The notes under the pieces were generated by a model. That model searched no databases, was not told where the DNA came from, and saw only the letters and a list, made by a program, of their open reading frames with translations. From Gordonia iterans (lineage in GTDB: Bacteria; Actinomycetota; Actinomycetes; Mycobacteriales; Mycobacteriaceae), in assembly GCF_002993285.1 (NCBI RefSeq), contig NZ_CP027433.1:496001-560000 (forward strand): a DNA stretch of 64,000 bases, written 5' to 3'. The position numbers and the translations under genes are program-made. Each line of letters starts with the position of its first letter. Within the stretch, counting starts at the first letter, position 1. This document shows positions 26,474-34,569 of this stretch, in pieces.

Positions 26474-27340
26474 CTAAACCCAGTACGGCACGCGGGCGCG
26501 GTAATTGCGCATCACGACCAGAGCGACGGCGCAGCCGATCGCGGTGCAGGCCAGGACCACCACCCAGTGATAGAAGGCGACGGACTCGCCGAGCAGCGGT
26601 CCGCGAGTGATCTCCAGATAGTGGTACATCGGATTGAGCTCCACCAGCCGCATGCGACCCTGCACCCGCTCGCCGGTCTCGCCGGTGAACGTCTTGGTCG
26701 ACCAGATGATCGGCGTCAGGAAGAACACGAGCTGCACGGCGGTGTTCAGCAGCTGGCCGATGTCGCGGAATCGGGTGGCGAGGATGCCGAAGAAGATCGT
26801 CACCCAGATCGCGTTGAGCACGAACAGCATCAGCGCGGGCACGATCAGCAGCGCGGTCCAGTTCAGCGGCGGCCGGAAGATCGCCAGGATCACCAGGTAG
26901 ATCACGATGTTGTGCGCAAAGATGATCAGCTGCCGCCACACCACGCGGTAGACGTGCACGCTGATCGGCGCGGGGAGCTGTTTGATCAGGCCCTCGTTGG
27001 TGGAGAACACCACCGCGCCCTCTTTGATCGAGTCCGCGATGAAGTTCCAGAAGATCAGGCCCAGGGCCACATACGGCAGGAACCACTTGATGTCCTGCCC
27101 GAAGAGTGCCCCGTAGAGCAGCCCCATGGCGACGGCGGTGACGGCAGTGGCCACGGTGATCCACAGCGGTCCCAGCACCGAGCGCTTGTAGCGCTGCTTG
27201 ATGTCGGTCCACCCCAGGTGCAGCCAGAGCTCGGAGTCGCGGAAGCCGTCGACGAGGTCGGCGATGCCCCGCGCGAAGGTGCGCGAATCGGAGACCGGCG
27301 GGGCCGGGGGGACGCCATTCGCACTGCTAACCACTGACAC
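26474..27340 (-). CDS. wzm: ABC transporter permease Wzm (galactan export)
   Basis: Membrane subunit (288 residues) partnering Wzt, equivalent to Rv3783. The amphipathic N-terminal part (FRDSELWLHLGWTDIKQRYKRSVLGPLW) is the classic ABC-2 polysaccharide-exporter entry. About six membrane spans follow, with conserved LGLIFWNFI, SVHVYRVVWRQL, LATRFRDIGQLL, FFLTPIIW and ELNPMYHYLEI motifs. It is first in the minus-strand unit wzm-wzt-glfT1-kinase and divergent from the aminotransferase-like gene with a 64-bp shared promoter region. Confidence 0.92.
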   Translation of the reverse strand: MSVVSSANGVPPAPPVSDSRTFARGIADLVDGFRDSELWLHLGWTDIKQRYKRSVLGPLWITVATAVTAVAMGLLYGALFGQDIKWFLPYVALGLIFWNFIADSIKEGAVVFSTNEGLIKQLPAPISVHVYRVVWRQLIIFAHNIVIYLVILAIFRPPLNWTALLIVPALMLFVLNAIWVTIFFGILATRFRDIGQLLNTAVQLVFFLTPIIWSTKTFTGETGERVQGRMRLVELNPMYHYLEITRGPLLGESVAFYHWVVVLACTAIGCAVALVVMRNYRARVPYWV

Positions 27341-27404
27341 AACGCCTCAGGATACAGGCGTGCGCGGAGGCCACCGTCCGCGCTGGGCCGTCTATCGTGT
27401 GTGC

Positions 27405-28598
27405 ATGCCGTATGACATCGCTTCGGTGCGGGGACTGTTCCCGACACTCGGTGACGGCTGGATTCACTTCGATGCGCAGGCGGGCCTGCAGATCCCGGAT
27501 GCGGTGGCGAGCGCGTTGAGCGCCGGACTCCGCGTCCTGCCGGTCGATCCCCGGGGGGTGTACCCGCAGGCGGTGGCCGTCGCCGAGGCCCGGCAGACGG
27601 CACGACGAGCCGTCGCCGATCTGCTCGATGCGTCGCCCGACGGGGTGGTGTTCGGGCCGTCGCGGTCGGCGCTGGTGACTGCCCTCGTCGACGCGCTGCC
27701 GGTGACGGCGTGGACCGGCGAGGTGATCTGCTCGCGACTGGACGACGAGGAGAACATCGTGCCGTGGCTGCGCGGCGCCCGGCGGCACGGTGCGCGGGTG
27801 CGCTGGGCGGAGCTCGACGTGACCGACGGGACGCTGCCGGTCTGGCAGTACGGCGACCTGGTCAACGGCGGCACTCGCGTGATCGCGGTGAGCCTGGCCT
27901 CGTCGGTGACCGGTGCGATCGTCGACGTCGGGCAGATCGCCGATCACGCGCGGTCGGTCGGCGCGCTCCTGGTGGTGGACGCGAGTTCGGCGGCGCCCTA
28001 TGTGCGGATGTCGGTCGCCGAGATCGGCGCGGACGTGGTGCTGGTGAGCCCGGAGCGGTGGGGCGGTCCGCGGATGGCGGCGATGGTGTTCGCCGATCCG
28101 GGCCGGATCGCCGACCTGCAGCGCGTCTCGATGGATCCGTCGACGACGGGGCCGGCGCGATTGGAGCCCGAGCCGCTCGCCGGGCCGCTGCTGACCGGCC
28201 TGGTCGCCTCGGTCGAGCATCTCGCGAACCTGGACCAGGCGGCCACCGGCAAGCGGCGCCAGCGCTTGACCACCTCGTTGGACAGCGCGTTCGAGTACGC
28301 GCAGCGCCTGACGCTGTATCTGGTGAACTCGCTCGCCCAGCTGGGCCGCGTGCGGGTGATCGGCGAGGAGGTGCACCGGATCCCGGCGGTCAGCTTCGTC
28401 GTCGATGGGGTGCCCGCGGAGAAGGTGTGCCGGCGGCTGGCCGACAACGGGATCAGTGCCCTGTGCGATGTGCCCAGCCGGGCGCTGGCGCACATCGGGG
28501 TGAACGACGTCGGGGGCGCGGTGACCGTCGGCCTGGGTCCGTACGCCCTCCCGTACGAGGTCGATCAGCTGGCGCGGGTGCTGGGTTCGTTCGGCTGA
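27405..28598 (+). CDS. Class V aminotransferase / cysteine desulfurase-like protein (Rv3778c-like)
   Basis: A 397-residue fold-type I PLP-enzyme relative. SufS-type landmarks are present: FDAQAGLQIPDAV near the N-terminus, FGPSRSALVTAL in the cofactor phosphate region, DDEENIVPWL (substrate-side), DVGQIADHARSVGALLVVDASSAAPY and IPAVSFVVDGVPAEKV in the small domain. In the segment where desulfurases have the cofactor Lys in a GHK-like motif, this protein reads VSPERWGGP, with Arg at the Lys position. It may therefore not form the usual internal aldimine. A mycobacterial homologue occupies the same place next to wzm. The ATG at 27405 is chosen because homology starts there. Confidence 0.75.
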   Translation: MPYDIASVRGLFPTLGDGWIHFDAQAGLQIPDAVASALSAGLRVLPVDPRGVYPQAVAVAEARQTARRAVADLLDASPDGVVFGPSRSALVTALVDALPVTAWTGEVICSRLDDEENIVPWLRGARRHGARVRWAELDVTDGTLPVWQYGDLVNGGTRVIAVSLASSVTGAIVDVGQIADHARSVGALLVVDASSAAPYVRMSVAEIGADVVLVSPERWGGPRMAAMVFADPGRIADLQRVSMDPSTTGPARLEPEPLAGPLLTGLVASVEHLANLDQAATGKRRQRLTTSLDSAFEYAQRLTLYLVNSLAQLGRVRVIGEEVHRIPAVSFVVDGVPAEKVCRRLADNGISALCDVPSRALAHIGVNDVGGAVTVGLGPYALPYEVDQLARVLGSFG

Positions 28599-28611
28599 GC
28601 GGTTCAGCCGA
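28591..28611. terminator. Small hairpin spanning both stop codons
   Basis: Eight-base perfect arms (28591-28598, 28604-28611) with a five-base loop include the stop codons of the two convergent genes. They are only five bases apart. It is a compact bidirectional terminator candidate. Confidence 0.45.
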
Positions 28612-29569
28612 CCGTCAGCAGGATCTTGCCGGCCGCATCGCCGCCGGTCATCCGGTCGAGCGCCGCGCCGGCGTCGGCGAGCGGGAAGACTGAGTCGACG
28701 ACCGGGCGGACGCGGCCGGACGCGATCAGCGGCCACGTGCTCTCCAGGGTCGCCCGCACCACTTCGGCCTTGGAATCGGGGCCGGTCGCCGGCCGTGAGC
28801 GCAGCGTGGTCCCGGTGATGCAGGCGCGCTTGGCGAGCAGCTTGCCCAGGTCGAGTTCACCTTTCCGGCCGCCGAGGAGGCCGATCACCACCAGGCGGCC
28901 ACCGGTCGCCAGGGTGTCGACGTTGCGCGCCAGGTACTTGGCCCCGACGACGTCGAGGATCACGTCCGCGCCCCCGTGCGGTCTGAGGGAGGCGCCGAAG
29001 TCCTCGTACGAGTAGTCGATCAGGATGTCCGCGCCGAGTTCGGCGCACTTCGCGAGCTTCTCGGGATTGCGCGCGGTCACCGCCACTCGGGCGCCGGCCG
29101 CCTTGGCCACCTGGATGGCGTGCGTGCCGATCCCGCTCGAGCCACCGTGGATCAGGAGCAGTTCCCCCGGCGTGAGGCGTCCGGCGCCGAACACGTTGGA
29201 CATCACCGTGCAGGCGACCTCGGGGAGGGCTGCGGCGTCGTGCACGGTGACTCCCTCGGGCACCGGCAGCACCTGGGTGGCCGGGACGGCGACCTTCTCC
29301 GCGTAGCCGCCGCCGGACAGCAACGCGCACACCGGATCGCCGACCGTCCAGCCGGCCACTTCCGAGCCCAGCGCCGCGATGTGCCCGGACACCTCGAGGC
29401 CGAGGATCTCCGAGGCCCCGGGCGGCGGCGGATAGAACCCGGCGCGCTGCATCACGTCGGCGCGGTTGACTCCGGCCGCGGTCACCTCGATCAGGATCTC
29501 GTCCGGGGCGGGGACCGGGTCGGGGACCTCGGTCAGTTCCAGGTGGTCGGTTCCGGTGATGGCGCGCAT
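28604..29569 (-). CDS. NAD(P)H quinone oxidoreductase (PIG3-type, Rv3777-like)
   Basis: A 321-residue medium-chain dehydrogenase/reductase of the zinc-free quinone oxidoreductase/PIG3 group. The catalytic domain has TAAGVNRADVMQRAGFYPPPPGASEILGLEVSG. The NADPH site is LIHGGSSGIGTHAIQ (AxxGxxG-like). No Cys/His zinc ligands are seen. It probably reduces quinones or enones in the cytoplasm. It is convergent with the aminotransferase-like gene, as in the mycobacterial arrangement. Confidence 0.87.
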   Translation of the reverse strand: MRAITGTDHLELTEVPDPVPAPDEILIEVTAAGVNRADVMQRAGFYPPPPGASEILGLEVSGHIAALGSEVAGWTVGDPVCALLSGGGYAEKVAVPATQVLPVPEGVTVHDAAALPEVACTVMSNVFGAGRLTPGELLLIHGGSSGIGTHAIQVAKAAGARVAVTARNPEKLAKCAELGADILIDYSYEDFGASLRPHGGADVILDVVGAKYLARNVDTLATGGRLVVIGLLGGRKGELDLGKLLAKRACITGTTLRSRPATGPDSKAEVVRATLESTWPLIASGRVRPVVDSVFPLADAGAALDRMTGGDAAGKILLTVG

Positions 29570-29635
29570 GCGTCCGAGTCTTCCAGTGCGGAGCGCGCGA
29601 CGTCGAGCGTTTGGGCGCCGGCTCCGGGCGGCGGG

Positions 29636-30514
29636 TCACGGCACGACGACGCCGCCGAGCTTCTCTGGATTCCGGATCGCATAGACCGCGGACACCCGGG
29701 CGGCGGTCACCTCGATGCACATCACCGTGTCGGTCACGCCGTCGAAGGCGATGACCAGCGCGGGCATCCCGTTGTACTGGGCGAAGCCGAGACGCATCTC
29801 GCCGAGCTTCTCGCTCATCCGGACCAGGCCGAGCAGCAGTCGGGCCACCGGCTCCGCGCCGTGCACCGGGCGGCGCGCGGTCACCACGCGGCCGCCGCCG
29901 TCGCCGAGGTACACGGCGTCCGGGGCCAGCACGTCCATCAGCGCCTGCAGGTCGCCGGAGACCGCGGCCTGCAGAAAGGCCTCGGCGGCCGCCTGGGCCT
30001 GCTGGGGTTCGGCGAGCGCGGCGGAGCGTCGTGCATGGACGTGCTTGCGTGCGCGGTGCGCTATCTGCCGGACCGCCGCCGGACTCTTCCCGACGGCCTC
30101 GGCGATCTCCGGGAAGCCGAAGTCGAACACCTCCCGGAGCACGAACACGGCCTGTTCTGTGGGCGTGAGAGTCTCCAGCACCAGCAGCATCGCGGTGCTG
30201 ACCTCCTCCCCGCGCAGGACGTGTTCGCCGGGCTCGTCGCCGGCGGGCGTCTGCAGTGGTTCGGGCAGCCACGGGCCGACGTAGTCCTCGCGCCGCCGGG
30301 ACGCCGCCCGTAGCGCGTTGAGCGACTGGCGGGTGACGATGCGGGCCAGGTAGGCGCGGGGATGCTCGATACCGCTCGCATCGACCTCGCGCCACCGCAG
30401 ATAGCTCTCTTGCAGCACGTCCTCGGTGTCGACCACCGAGCCGAGGATCTCGTAGGCGATGGAGAACAGCAGCGGCCGGTATTCGGCGAAGGTCGTGTCG
30501 GCCGAGATGCTCAT
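29636..30514 (-). CDS. ECF41-type RNA polymerase sigma factor (SigJ-like)
   Basis: A 292-residue sigma factor. Region 2 is FAEYRPLLFSIAYEILGSVVDTEDVLQESYLRW and region 4 is TPTEQAVFVLREVFDFGFPEIAEAVGKSPAAVRQIAHRARKHV. A C-terminal SnoaL-like extension (~175-292) carries the two hallmarks of ECF41, a DGGGR motif and NPEKL (consensus NPDKL) near the end. In ECF41 factors the extension replaces an anti-sigma factor and modulates activity. The ATG overlaps the stop of the upstream FAD oxidoreductase (ATGA). Pairing with an oxidoreductase is the usual ECF41 neighbourhood, so the sigma factor likely transcribes its own operon. Confidence 0.9.
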   Translation of the reverse strand: MSISADTTFAEYRPLLFSIAYEILGSVVDTEDVLQESYLRWREVDASGIEHPRAYLARIVTRQSLNALRAASRRREDYVGPWLPEPLQTPAGDEPGEHVLRGEEVSTAMLLVLETLTPTEQAVFVLREVFDFGFPEIAEAVGKSPAAVRQIAHRARKHVHARRSAALAEPQQAQAAAEAFLQAAVSGDLQALMDVLAPDAVYLGDGGGRVVTARRPVHGAEPVARLLLGLVRMSEKLGEMRLGFAQYNGMPALVIAFDGVTDTVMCIEVTAARVSAVYAIRNPEKLGGVVVP

Positions 30515-31620
30515 CGCGCGACCGGATCGCGGCGCTCGGAATGTGTCGAGGGCGCCGGGAGCCACGCGAACCTGCCGCTGCCGGCGGCGGACGCGGCCAG
30601 CGCGCAGACGCGTTCTTTCACCATCGCGCCGGGCCGGCCGCCGAACCAGAGCCGGGTCGGGGTGTCGTCGCGCCGGGCGGACTGGATGACAGCGCGACGG
30701 CGACCGATCGACACGTTCTGGCCGGTGTAGCCCATCGAGTAGGGTTTCAACGCCTTGCCGCGCAGCTCTCGTGCCAGATTGTCGGCGGCGTGGGCACCCT
30801 GCGGGAGCGCCGTCTGGCAGCTGAGGCGCTGTCCGGGGACTGCGGCGGCGTCGCCCGCGGCGAAGATCCGCACATCGGCGGCGCTGCGCAGGAACTCGTC
30901 CACCTCGATGCGGCCCTGCGGGTTCACCGGCAGCCCGCTGCGCGCCGCCAGATCGGAGACTCCGGTGGCGATGGCCCACAGCACCAGGTCGGCGGGCGCG
31001 CAGGCCCCGTCCGGTCCGGCGAGCGGATAGCTGCCGCGCTCGATCGTGACGCCGAGCCGCTCCAGTTCGGTGCGGACGCGCCGCGCCGCGGTCGGATGCA
31101 GCGAGGCGGCCACGTCGTCGTCGCTCAGCAGGGTGAGGTGCAGGTCGCGGCGGGCCTCGGCGATCTCGCTGGCGGTCTCGATTCCGGTGAGTCCACCGCC
31201 GACCACCGTCACCCGCGCGCCGCGGGGCAGATTTGCCAGAGCGACGCGGGCCAGGCTCGCCTGTTCCGGGTCGCCCACCGCCAGCGTGCCTTCGGGGCCT
31301 CGCGCTGCGCCTCCTGCGGCATAAATCAGCCGGTCGAAGGGGATCCGGGCGCCGTCGTCGAGGACGAGTTCGCCGTCGCCGATGCGGGTCGCGGTACCGA
31401 CGATCAGGGCGATGCCGTCCCGCAGCTTCCCGGCGAGCGGTGCGGCGGCGTCGCCGGTGCCGGCCACTCGCTGGTGCAGCCGGACCCGTTCGACGAAGTC
31501 GGGGCGTGCGTTGATCAGGGTGATTGTCGTGGCGGCCGGATCGGTCTTGCGGCGCAGACGATTTGCGGCCATGCACCCGGCATAGCCTCCGCCGACGACG
31601 ACGATTCGAGTGGTGCTCAC
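30511..31620 (-). CDS. NAD(P)/FAD-dependent oxidoreductase (NDH-2-like), ECF41 partner
   Basis: A 369-residue flavoprotein. It has the first dinucleotide fold VVVGGGYAGCMAANRL, the second (NADH) fold VTVVGGGLTGIETASEIAEARRD, the ATG-type linker LWAIATGV and IFAAGDAAAV contacting FAD. It resembles type II NADH dehydrogenases and ferredoxin reductase-like proteins, but lacks a clear C-terminal membrane anchor. The electron acceptor is unknown. It is upstream of and overlapping the ECF41 sigma gene, so it is almost certainly the cognate regulated enzyme. Confidence 0.87.
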   Translation of the reverse strand: MSTTRIVVVGGGYAGCMAANRLRRKTDPAATTITLINARPDFVERVRLHQRVAGTGDAAAPLAGKLRDGIALIVGTATRIGDGELVLDDGARIPFDRLIYAAGGAARGPEGTLAVGDPEQASLARVALANLPRGARVTVVGGGLTGIETASEIAEARRDLHLTLLSDDDVAASLHPTAARRVRTELERLGVTIERGSYPLAGPDGACAPADLVLWAIATGVSDLAARSGLPVNPQGRIEVDEFLRSAADVRIFAAGDAAAVPGQRLSCQTALPQGAHAADNLARELRGKALKPYSMGYTGQNVSIGRRRAVIQSARRDDTPTRLWFGGRPGAMVKERVCALAASAAGSGRFAWLPAPSTHSERRDPVAR

Positions 31621-31707
31621 GAGGGTGCCTCCTGGTCGAGTTCAGTGTTCCGCATCTGTAGACACCGGGCGCGGCGCGATTGTGACACCCGGCCCATCGG
31701 GGCGGGA

Positions 31708-32334
31708 TCAGGCATCGCGGAAGGCGCGGTAGACGGCGCGGCCGAGGAAGTCGCCGAGATCGTCCGCAGTCCACGCGCCGTCGGACGCGAGGAGCGACTT
31801 GATCGCCGACTCGCACGATGACATGAAGAAGTCGATCAGGACGGGGATCTTTCGGTCGAGGTCGGCGGTCTGCCACCAGCGTCGCATCGCGGGCGCGATC
31901 CACTCGGTCGCGCGGGTCCGGATCGTCTCGCGGGCGACGCGAAACTGTGGCGCGACCGCAGGATCGGGATCGCCGAACAGGAGCAGACGCCAGGGAGCGG
32001 GTCGGGCCTCCGCTTGGTGCAGCAGCGACTGGAATCCCCGGACGAAGGCCTGCTCGGGATCGTCGGCGCCGCCGGAGCTGTGCAGTGCGTCGAGGAGCGA
32101 CTCGACCAGCGTGTCGCCTTCTCTGGTCAGCAGTGCGTCGACCAGAGCCACGCGGTCGGGGAAACAGGAGTAGACCACGGGTCTGGTGACTCCCATCCGC
32201 TTGGCGACCGAACCGATGGTGACGGCGCCGAGTCCGTCGTCGACCCCGATCGTCAGGGCCGCATCGAGTACCTGCGGGCGACGGCGCTCAGGCCCGAGGT
32301 GCGCGGCGCGGGTCCTGGTGGGCGTGGCTGTCAT
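31708..32334 (-). CDS. TetR-family transcriptional regulator
   Basis: A 208-residue repressor. The HTH (residues ~22-68) reads VLDAALTIGVDDGLGAVTIGSVAKRMGVTRPVVYSCFPDRVALVDALL, a standard TetR N-terminus. A mostly helical ligand domain with WRLLLFGDPDP and two Trp near the pocket follows. The ATG at 32334 is chosen over an earlier frame extension through the promoter. It is divergent from the MpaB-family oxygenase gene, and the gap carries two TACA-N4-TGTA palindromes. It probably represses both itself and the oxygenase. Confidence 0.88.
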   Translation of the reverse strand: MTATPTRTRAAHLGPERRRPQVLDAALTIGVDDGLGAVTIGSVAKRMGVTRPVVYSCFPDRVALVDALLTREGDTLVESLLDALHSSGGADDPEQAFVRGFQSLLHQAEARPAPWRLLLFGDPDPAVAPQFRVARETIRTRATEWIAPAMRRWWQTADLDRKIPVLIDFFMSSCESAIKSLLASDGAWTADDLGDFLGRAVYRAFRDA

Positions 32335-32367
32335 GGGATTGCAGCTTACCGGACGGAAATAGGTTGC

Positions 32368-32400
32368 TACACTCTTGTAGATAATTCCTACATTGATGTA
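32368..32400. promoter_or_regulatory. Paired TACA-N4-TGTA operators in the tetR/mpaB gap
   Basis: Two palindromes, TACACTCTTGTA (32368-32379) and TACATTGATGTA (32389-32400), have centres 21 bp apart, two helical turns. They lie in an AT-rich gap between divergent genes. This arrangement suits two regulator dimers binding on the same face of the DNA. Confidence 0.7.
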
Positions 32401-32447
32401 CAAATATGAAGTGGCGATCATTCGGATCGCCGGACGAAGGAGTTGCG

Positions 32448-33503
32448 ATGAGTGCTCGCACAGTAGTCGAACCGCACCGGGACTACGGGTTCTTCGGTCC
32501 AGGGTCGGTCACCTGGAAGGTGTGGGGCTTCAGCGCCACGCCGCTGATCGCGCTGTCGAGGGCCGTGGTGATCGAGGAGCTGGACCCGAACCTGATCGCG
32601 GCGGTCGATGCGACCGGTGCCAACTACGATCGCCCGCGCACCCGCTACGACCGTACGGTCCGCTACTTCGCCGCGGTGGCGTTCGCCGACAGCCACACCG
32701 TGACCCAGATGGCGGACGTCCTGGTGAAGGTCCACGCGAAGGCGATCGGCATCGAGCCGGTGAGCGGGCGACGGTACGACGCCAACGACCCCGACTCGCA
32801 GCTGTGGATCCTGCTCACCGGCTGGCACTCGGTGCTCAAAGCCTACGAGATGTACGGTCCGGGCAAGCTGACCGAGGGCGAGGAGGCGCAGTACTGGGCC
32901 GAGTGCGCCGTCGCCGCCGAACTGCAGACGTGCGAATCGTCGGACGTCCCGCGGACGCGCGAGGGGATCCGCGCGTACTTCGAGGAGATGCGCCCGCGAC
33001 TGGCGGCCAGCGAGGCGGCGCAGCAGATGATGTCCCACCTGCTCGACCCGCGGGTGGTGCTGCCCGATGGGCCGCTGCTGCTGCGGCCTGCGCGATATGC
33101 GGTCGCCCGGCTGCTGCGCGCCGGCACCATTGCGACCATGCCGCGCTGGATGCGGCAGATGGGCGGCATCCGGCAGAGCCGGCTCACCGACGCCGTGGTG
33201 CCGGCGATCCTGCGGGCGGGCTTCCGTGCGTTCGATCGGAGTACCCCGGTCAAGCGGCGGGTGCTCGCCGTGGTCGCGCCCTCCACGCTGCCGATCATCG
33301 AGCCGATCTGGCAGGGCATTCCGCCGGTGCGGCCGATGACCGTCACGCCTGCCGACGCACGCCAGCGGTACGGCGTGCGCCCCCCGGCCGAGGCGCACCT
33401 CGATCTGCGGGCGAAGCAGTACGACCGGGTGTTCGGTCAGGGCGCCGCGCCCTCCGAGGACGGACTGCTCGAGTCTCAGGAACTGCTCGGCCGCCTGGGC
33501 TGA
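32448..33503 (+). CDS. MpaB/latex-clearing-like oxygenase (DUF2236)
   Basis: A 351-residue protein of the oxygenase MpaB family (PF09995), related to haem b-binding latex-clearing protein. It has the early G-S-V-T-W-K segment FGPGSVTWKVWGF, an Arg/Tyr-rich RTRYDRTVRYFAAVAFAD block, an inner helix with LLTGWHSVLKAYEMYG (His as a possible haem ligand) and YDRVFGQ near the C-terminus. AAGGAG precedes the ATG by seven bases. No export signal is visible. The substrate is unknown. The divergent TetR and operator pair suggest induction by a small hydrophobic molecule. Confidence 0.8.
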   Translation: MSARTVVEPHRDYGFFGPGSVTWKVWGFSATPLIALSRAVVIEELDPNLIAAVDATGANYDRPRTRYDRTVRYFAAVAFADSHTVTQMADVLVKVHAKAIGIEPVSGRRYDANDPDSQLWILLTGWHSVLKAYEMYGPGKLTEGEEAQYWAECAVAAELQTCESSDVPRTREGIRAYFEEMRPRLAASEAAQQMMSHLLDPRVVLPDGPLLLRPARYAVARLLRAGTIATMPRWMRQMGGIRQSRLTDAVVPAILRAGFRAFDRSTPVKRRVLAVVAPSTLPIIEPIWQGIPPVRPMTVTPADARQRYGVRPPAEAHLDLRAKQYDRVFGQGAAPSEDGLLESQELLGRLG

Positions 33504-33593
33504 GCGGCCTTCGCGTATCGAGGCGGCCGTCCGGAGGAGGTCGACGCCCTACGACGACGGTGGGTTAGCCTGGTCGGTGGGCGAGAGCCCGAT

Positions 33594-33678
33594 GGAGACG
33601 TGGCAGAGCGGCCGAATGCACTCGCCTTGAAAGCGAGCGTGGGTAAAACCACCGGGGGTTCAAATCCCTCCGTCTCCG
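33594..33678 (+). tRNA. tRNA-Ser(TGA)
   Basis: An 85-base class II tRNA. The acceptor stem GGAGACG pairs with CGTCTCC and the discriminator is G. The anticodon loop CTTGAAA sits between ACTCGC-type stems, with a long variable arm (GTGGGTAAAACCAC) and T-loop GGTTCAAATCC. CCA is not fully encoded. It marks the left edge of a poorly coding, foreign-looking stretch. Confidence 0.95.
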
Positions 33679-34372
33679 CAGCTGGTTCAGGGATGATCGC
33701 CACTGCGTGCCCTTGGCGTCGCTGGGGTCGAGAGCGCCGTCGCGTGGTCCGTCTCGTCAGCTAGGGATGCGCTCGCGAGAGTGGTCCGACATGCTCGATC
33801 TGGCCGTCGGACCGCCGCCTCGGCGCTCTCGTACCTCGGCGCTGCGGGCGGGGTCGGCGGGCAGTCCAGATCGGCCTGCGGGTTCCGCCCTTCTGCGCGG
33901 TCGCCCGCTCGGGGTGCGGGGGCCGGTCGCCGGCGCAACTATTGACGACGAAGCCGCACGGGAACTTGTGTCAGGCACCTGTTACCGTCCGTTCCGGGTT
34001 AACCAGCGCTTCGGTGTTTCCCCAGGTCGCGTATCCGGAGAATTCCGGACCGGAATCCAATATTGGTCTTCTACCTGCATGTTTATCGATTCTTGTCCCC
34101 GCGGGTTGACCTCACGCTCCTACCGTTGTTCCCGCCCCGCATCCACGGGGATCACGAGCAGGCGAGAGTGAGTACGAGCAGTGACCAGAGCAGTCATGAG
34201 CGACCAGCAGACCCGCGGCCACCGCCGCACCTCCAACAGTAGAACCGGCTTTACACATGTCACATTTGTGAGCATGCGAATTAACGCGCATCGGCGTGTC
34301 GCTGCCCATGAAAGGACTGACCGGTCAGTAACTTCTGAGCGCGTGACTTTCTCGAATTTCGGTAGTAGGTGG
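33679..34372. other. Non-coding stretch between tRNA-Ser and the porin remnant
   Basis: I see no supportable gene in these ~690 bases; open frames are Arg/Pro-rich or lack starts. GC drops in the right half. Local symmetric elements include TCCGGA-GAAT-TCCGGA at 34034-34049. A perfect 14-base palindrome ACTGACCGGTCAGT at 34316-34329 lies 43 bases before the porin-remnant ATG and looks like a TetR-type operator. No copy of the tRNA 3' end (a possible attachment site) was found nearby. Confidence 0.55.
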
Positions 34373-34530
34373 ATGAGGCGTTTCGTCGTGACCGCGGTGA
34401 TCGCGGCGGCGGCGGTGCTGGCGGTTCCCGGCGGTGAGGCCTCGGCGAAGGGCGAGTTCGCTGATCGGTCGGTGACCCGCACGACCGCCGACGGGTGGAA
34501 GGTGACGTTGGTCAAAGCGAACGAGCGGGT
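34373..34530 (+). pseudogene. 5' remnant of an MspA-family porin gene
   Basis: The ATG opens a clear signal peptide (MRRFVVTAVIAAAAVLAVPG, cleavage near ASA-K). Next comes ADRSVTRTTADGWKVTLVKANERV, the typical start of mature MspA-type outer-membrane porins of Gordonia and related genera. After about residue 52 similarity stops. The frame runs into an unrelated Arg/Pro/Thr-rich tail ending at 34678, which overlaps the toxin-like gene in another frame. The porin's beta-barrel part (~150 residues) is absent. This looks like a recombination junction that replaced the porin's 3' end. An operator-like palindrome lies just upstream. Confidence 0.6.
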
Positions 34531-34569
34531 GCGCATCTCTTGCCGCGGGACCTGCTCGAACGCATCCCG

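Noticed and set aside
29636..31903. A 755-codon minus-strand frame covering the sigma factor and beyond
   Set aside because: Only the last 292 codons are sigma factor. The rest is an Arg-rich shadow of the FAD oxidoreductase, which has its own good frame and ATGA junction.
33707..34171. A plus-strand frame of 154 codons after tRNA-Ser
   Set aside because: Ser/Arg/Pro-rich with no ribosome site, no motifs and no codon bias; treated as non-coding.
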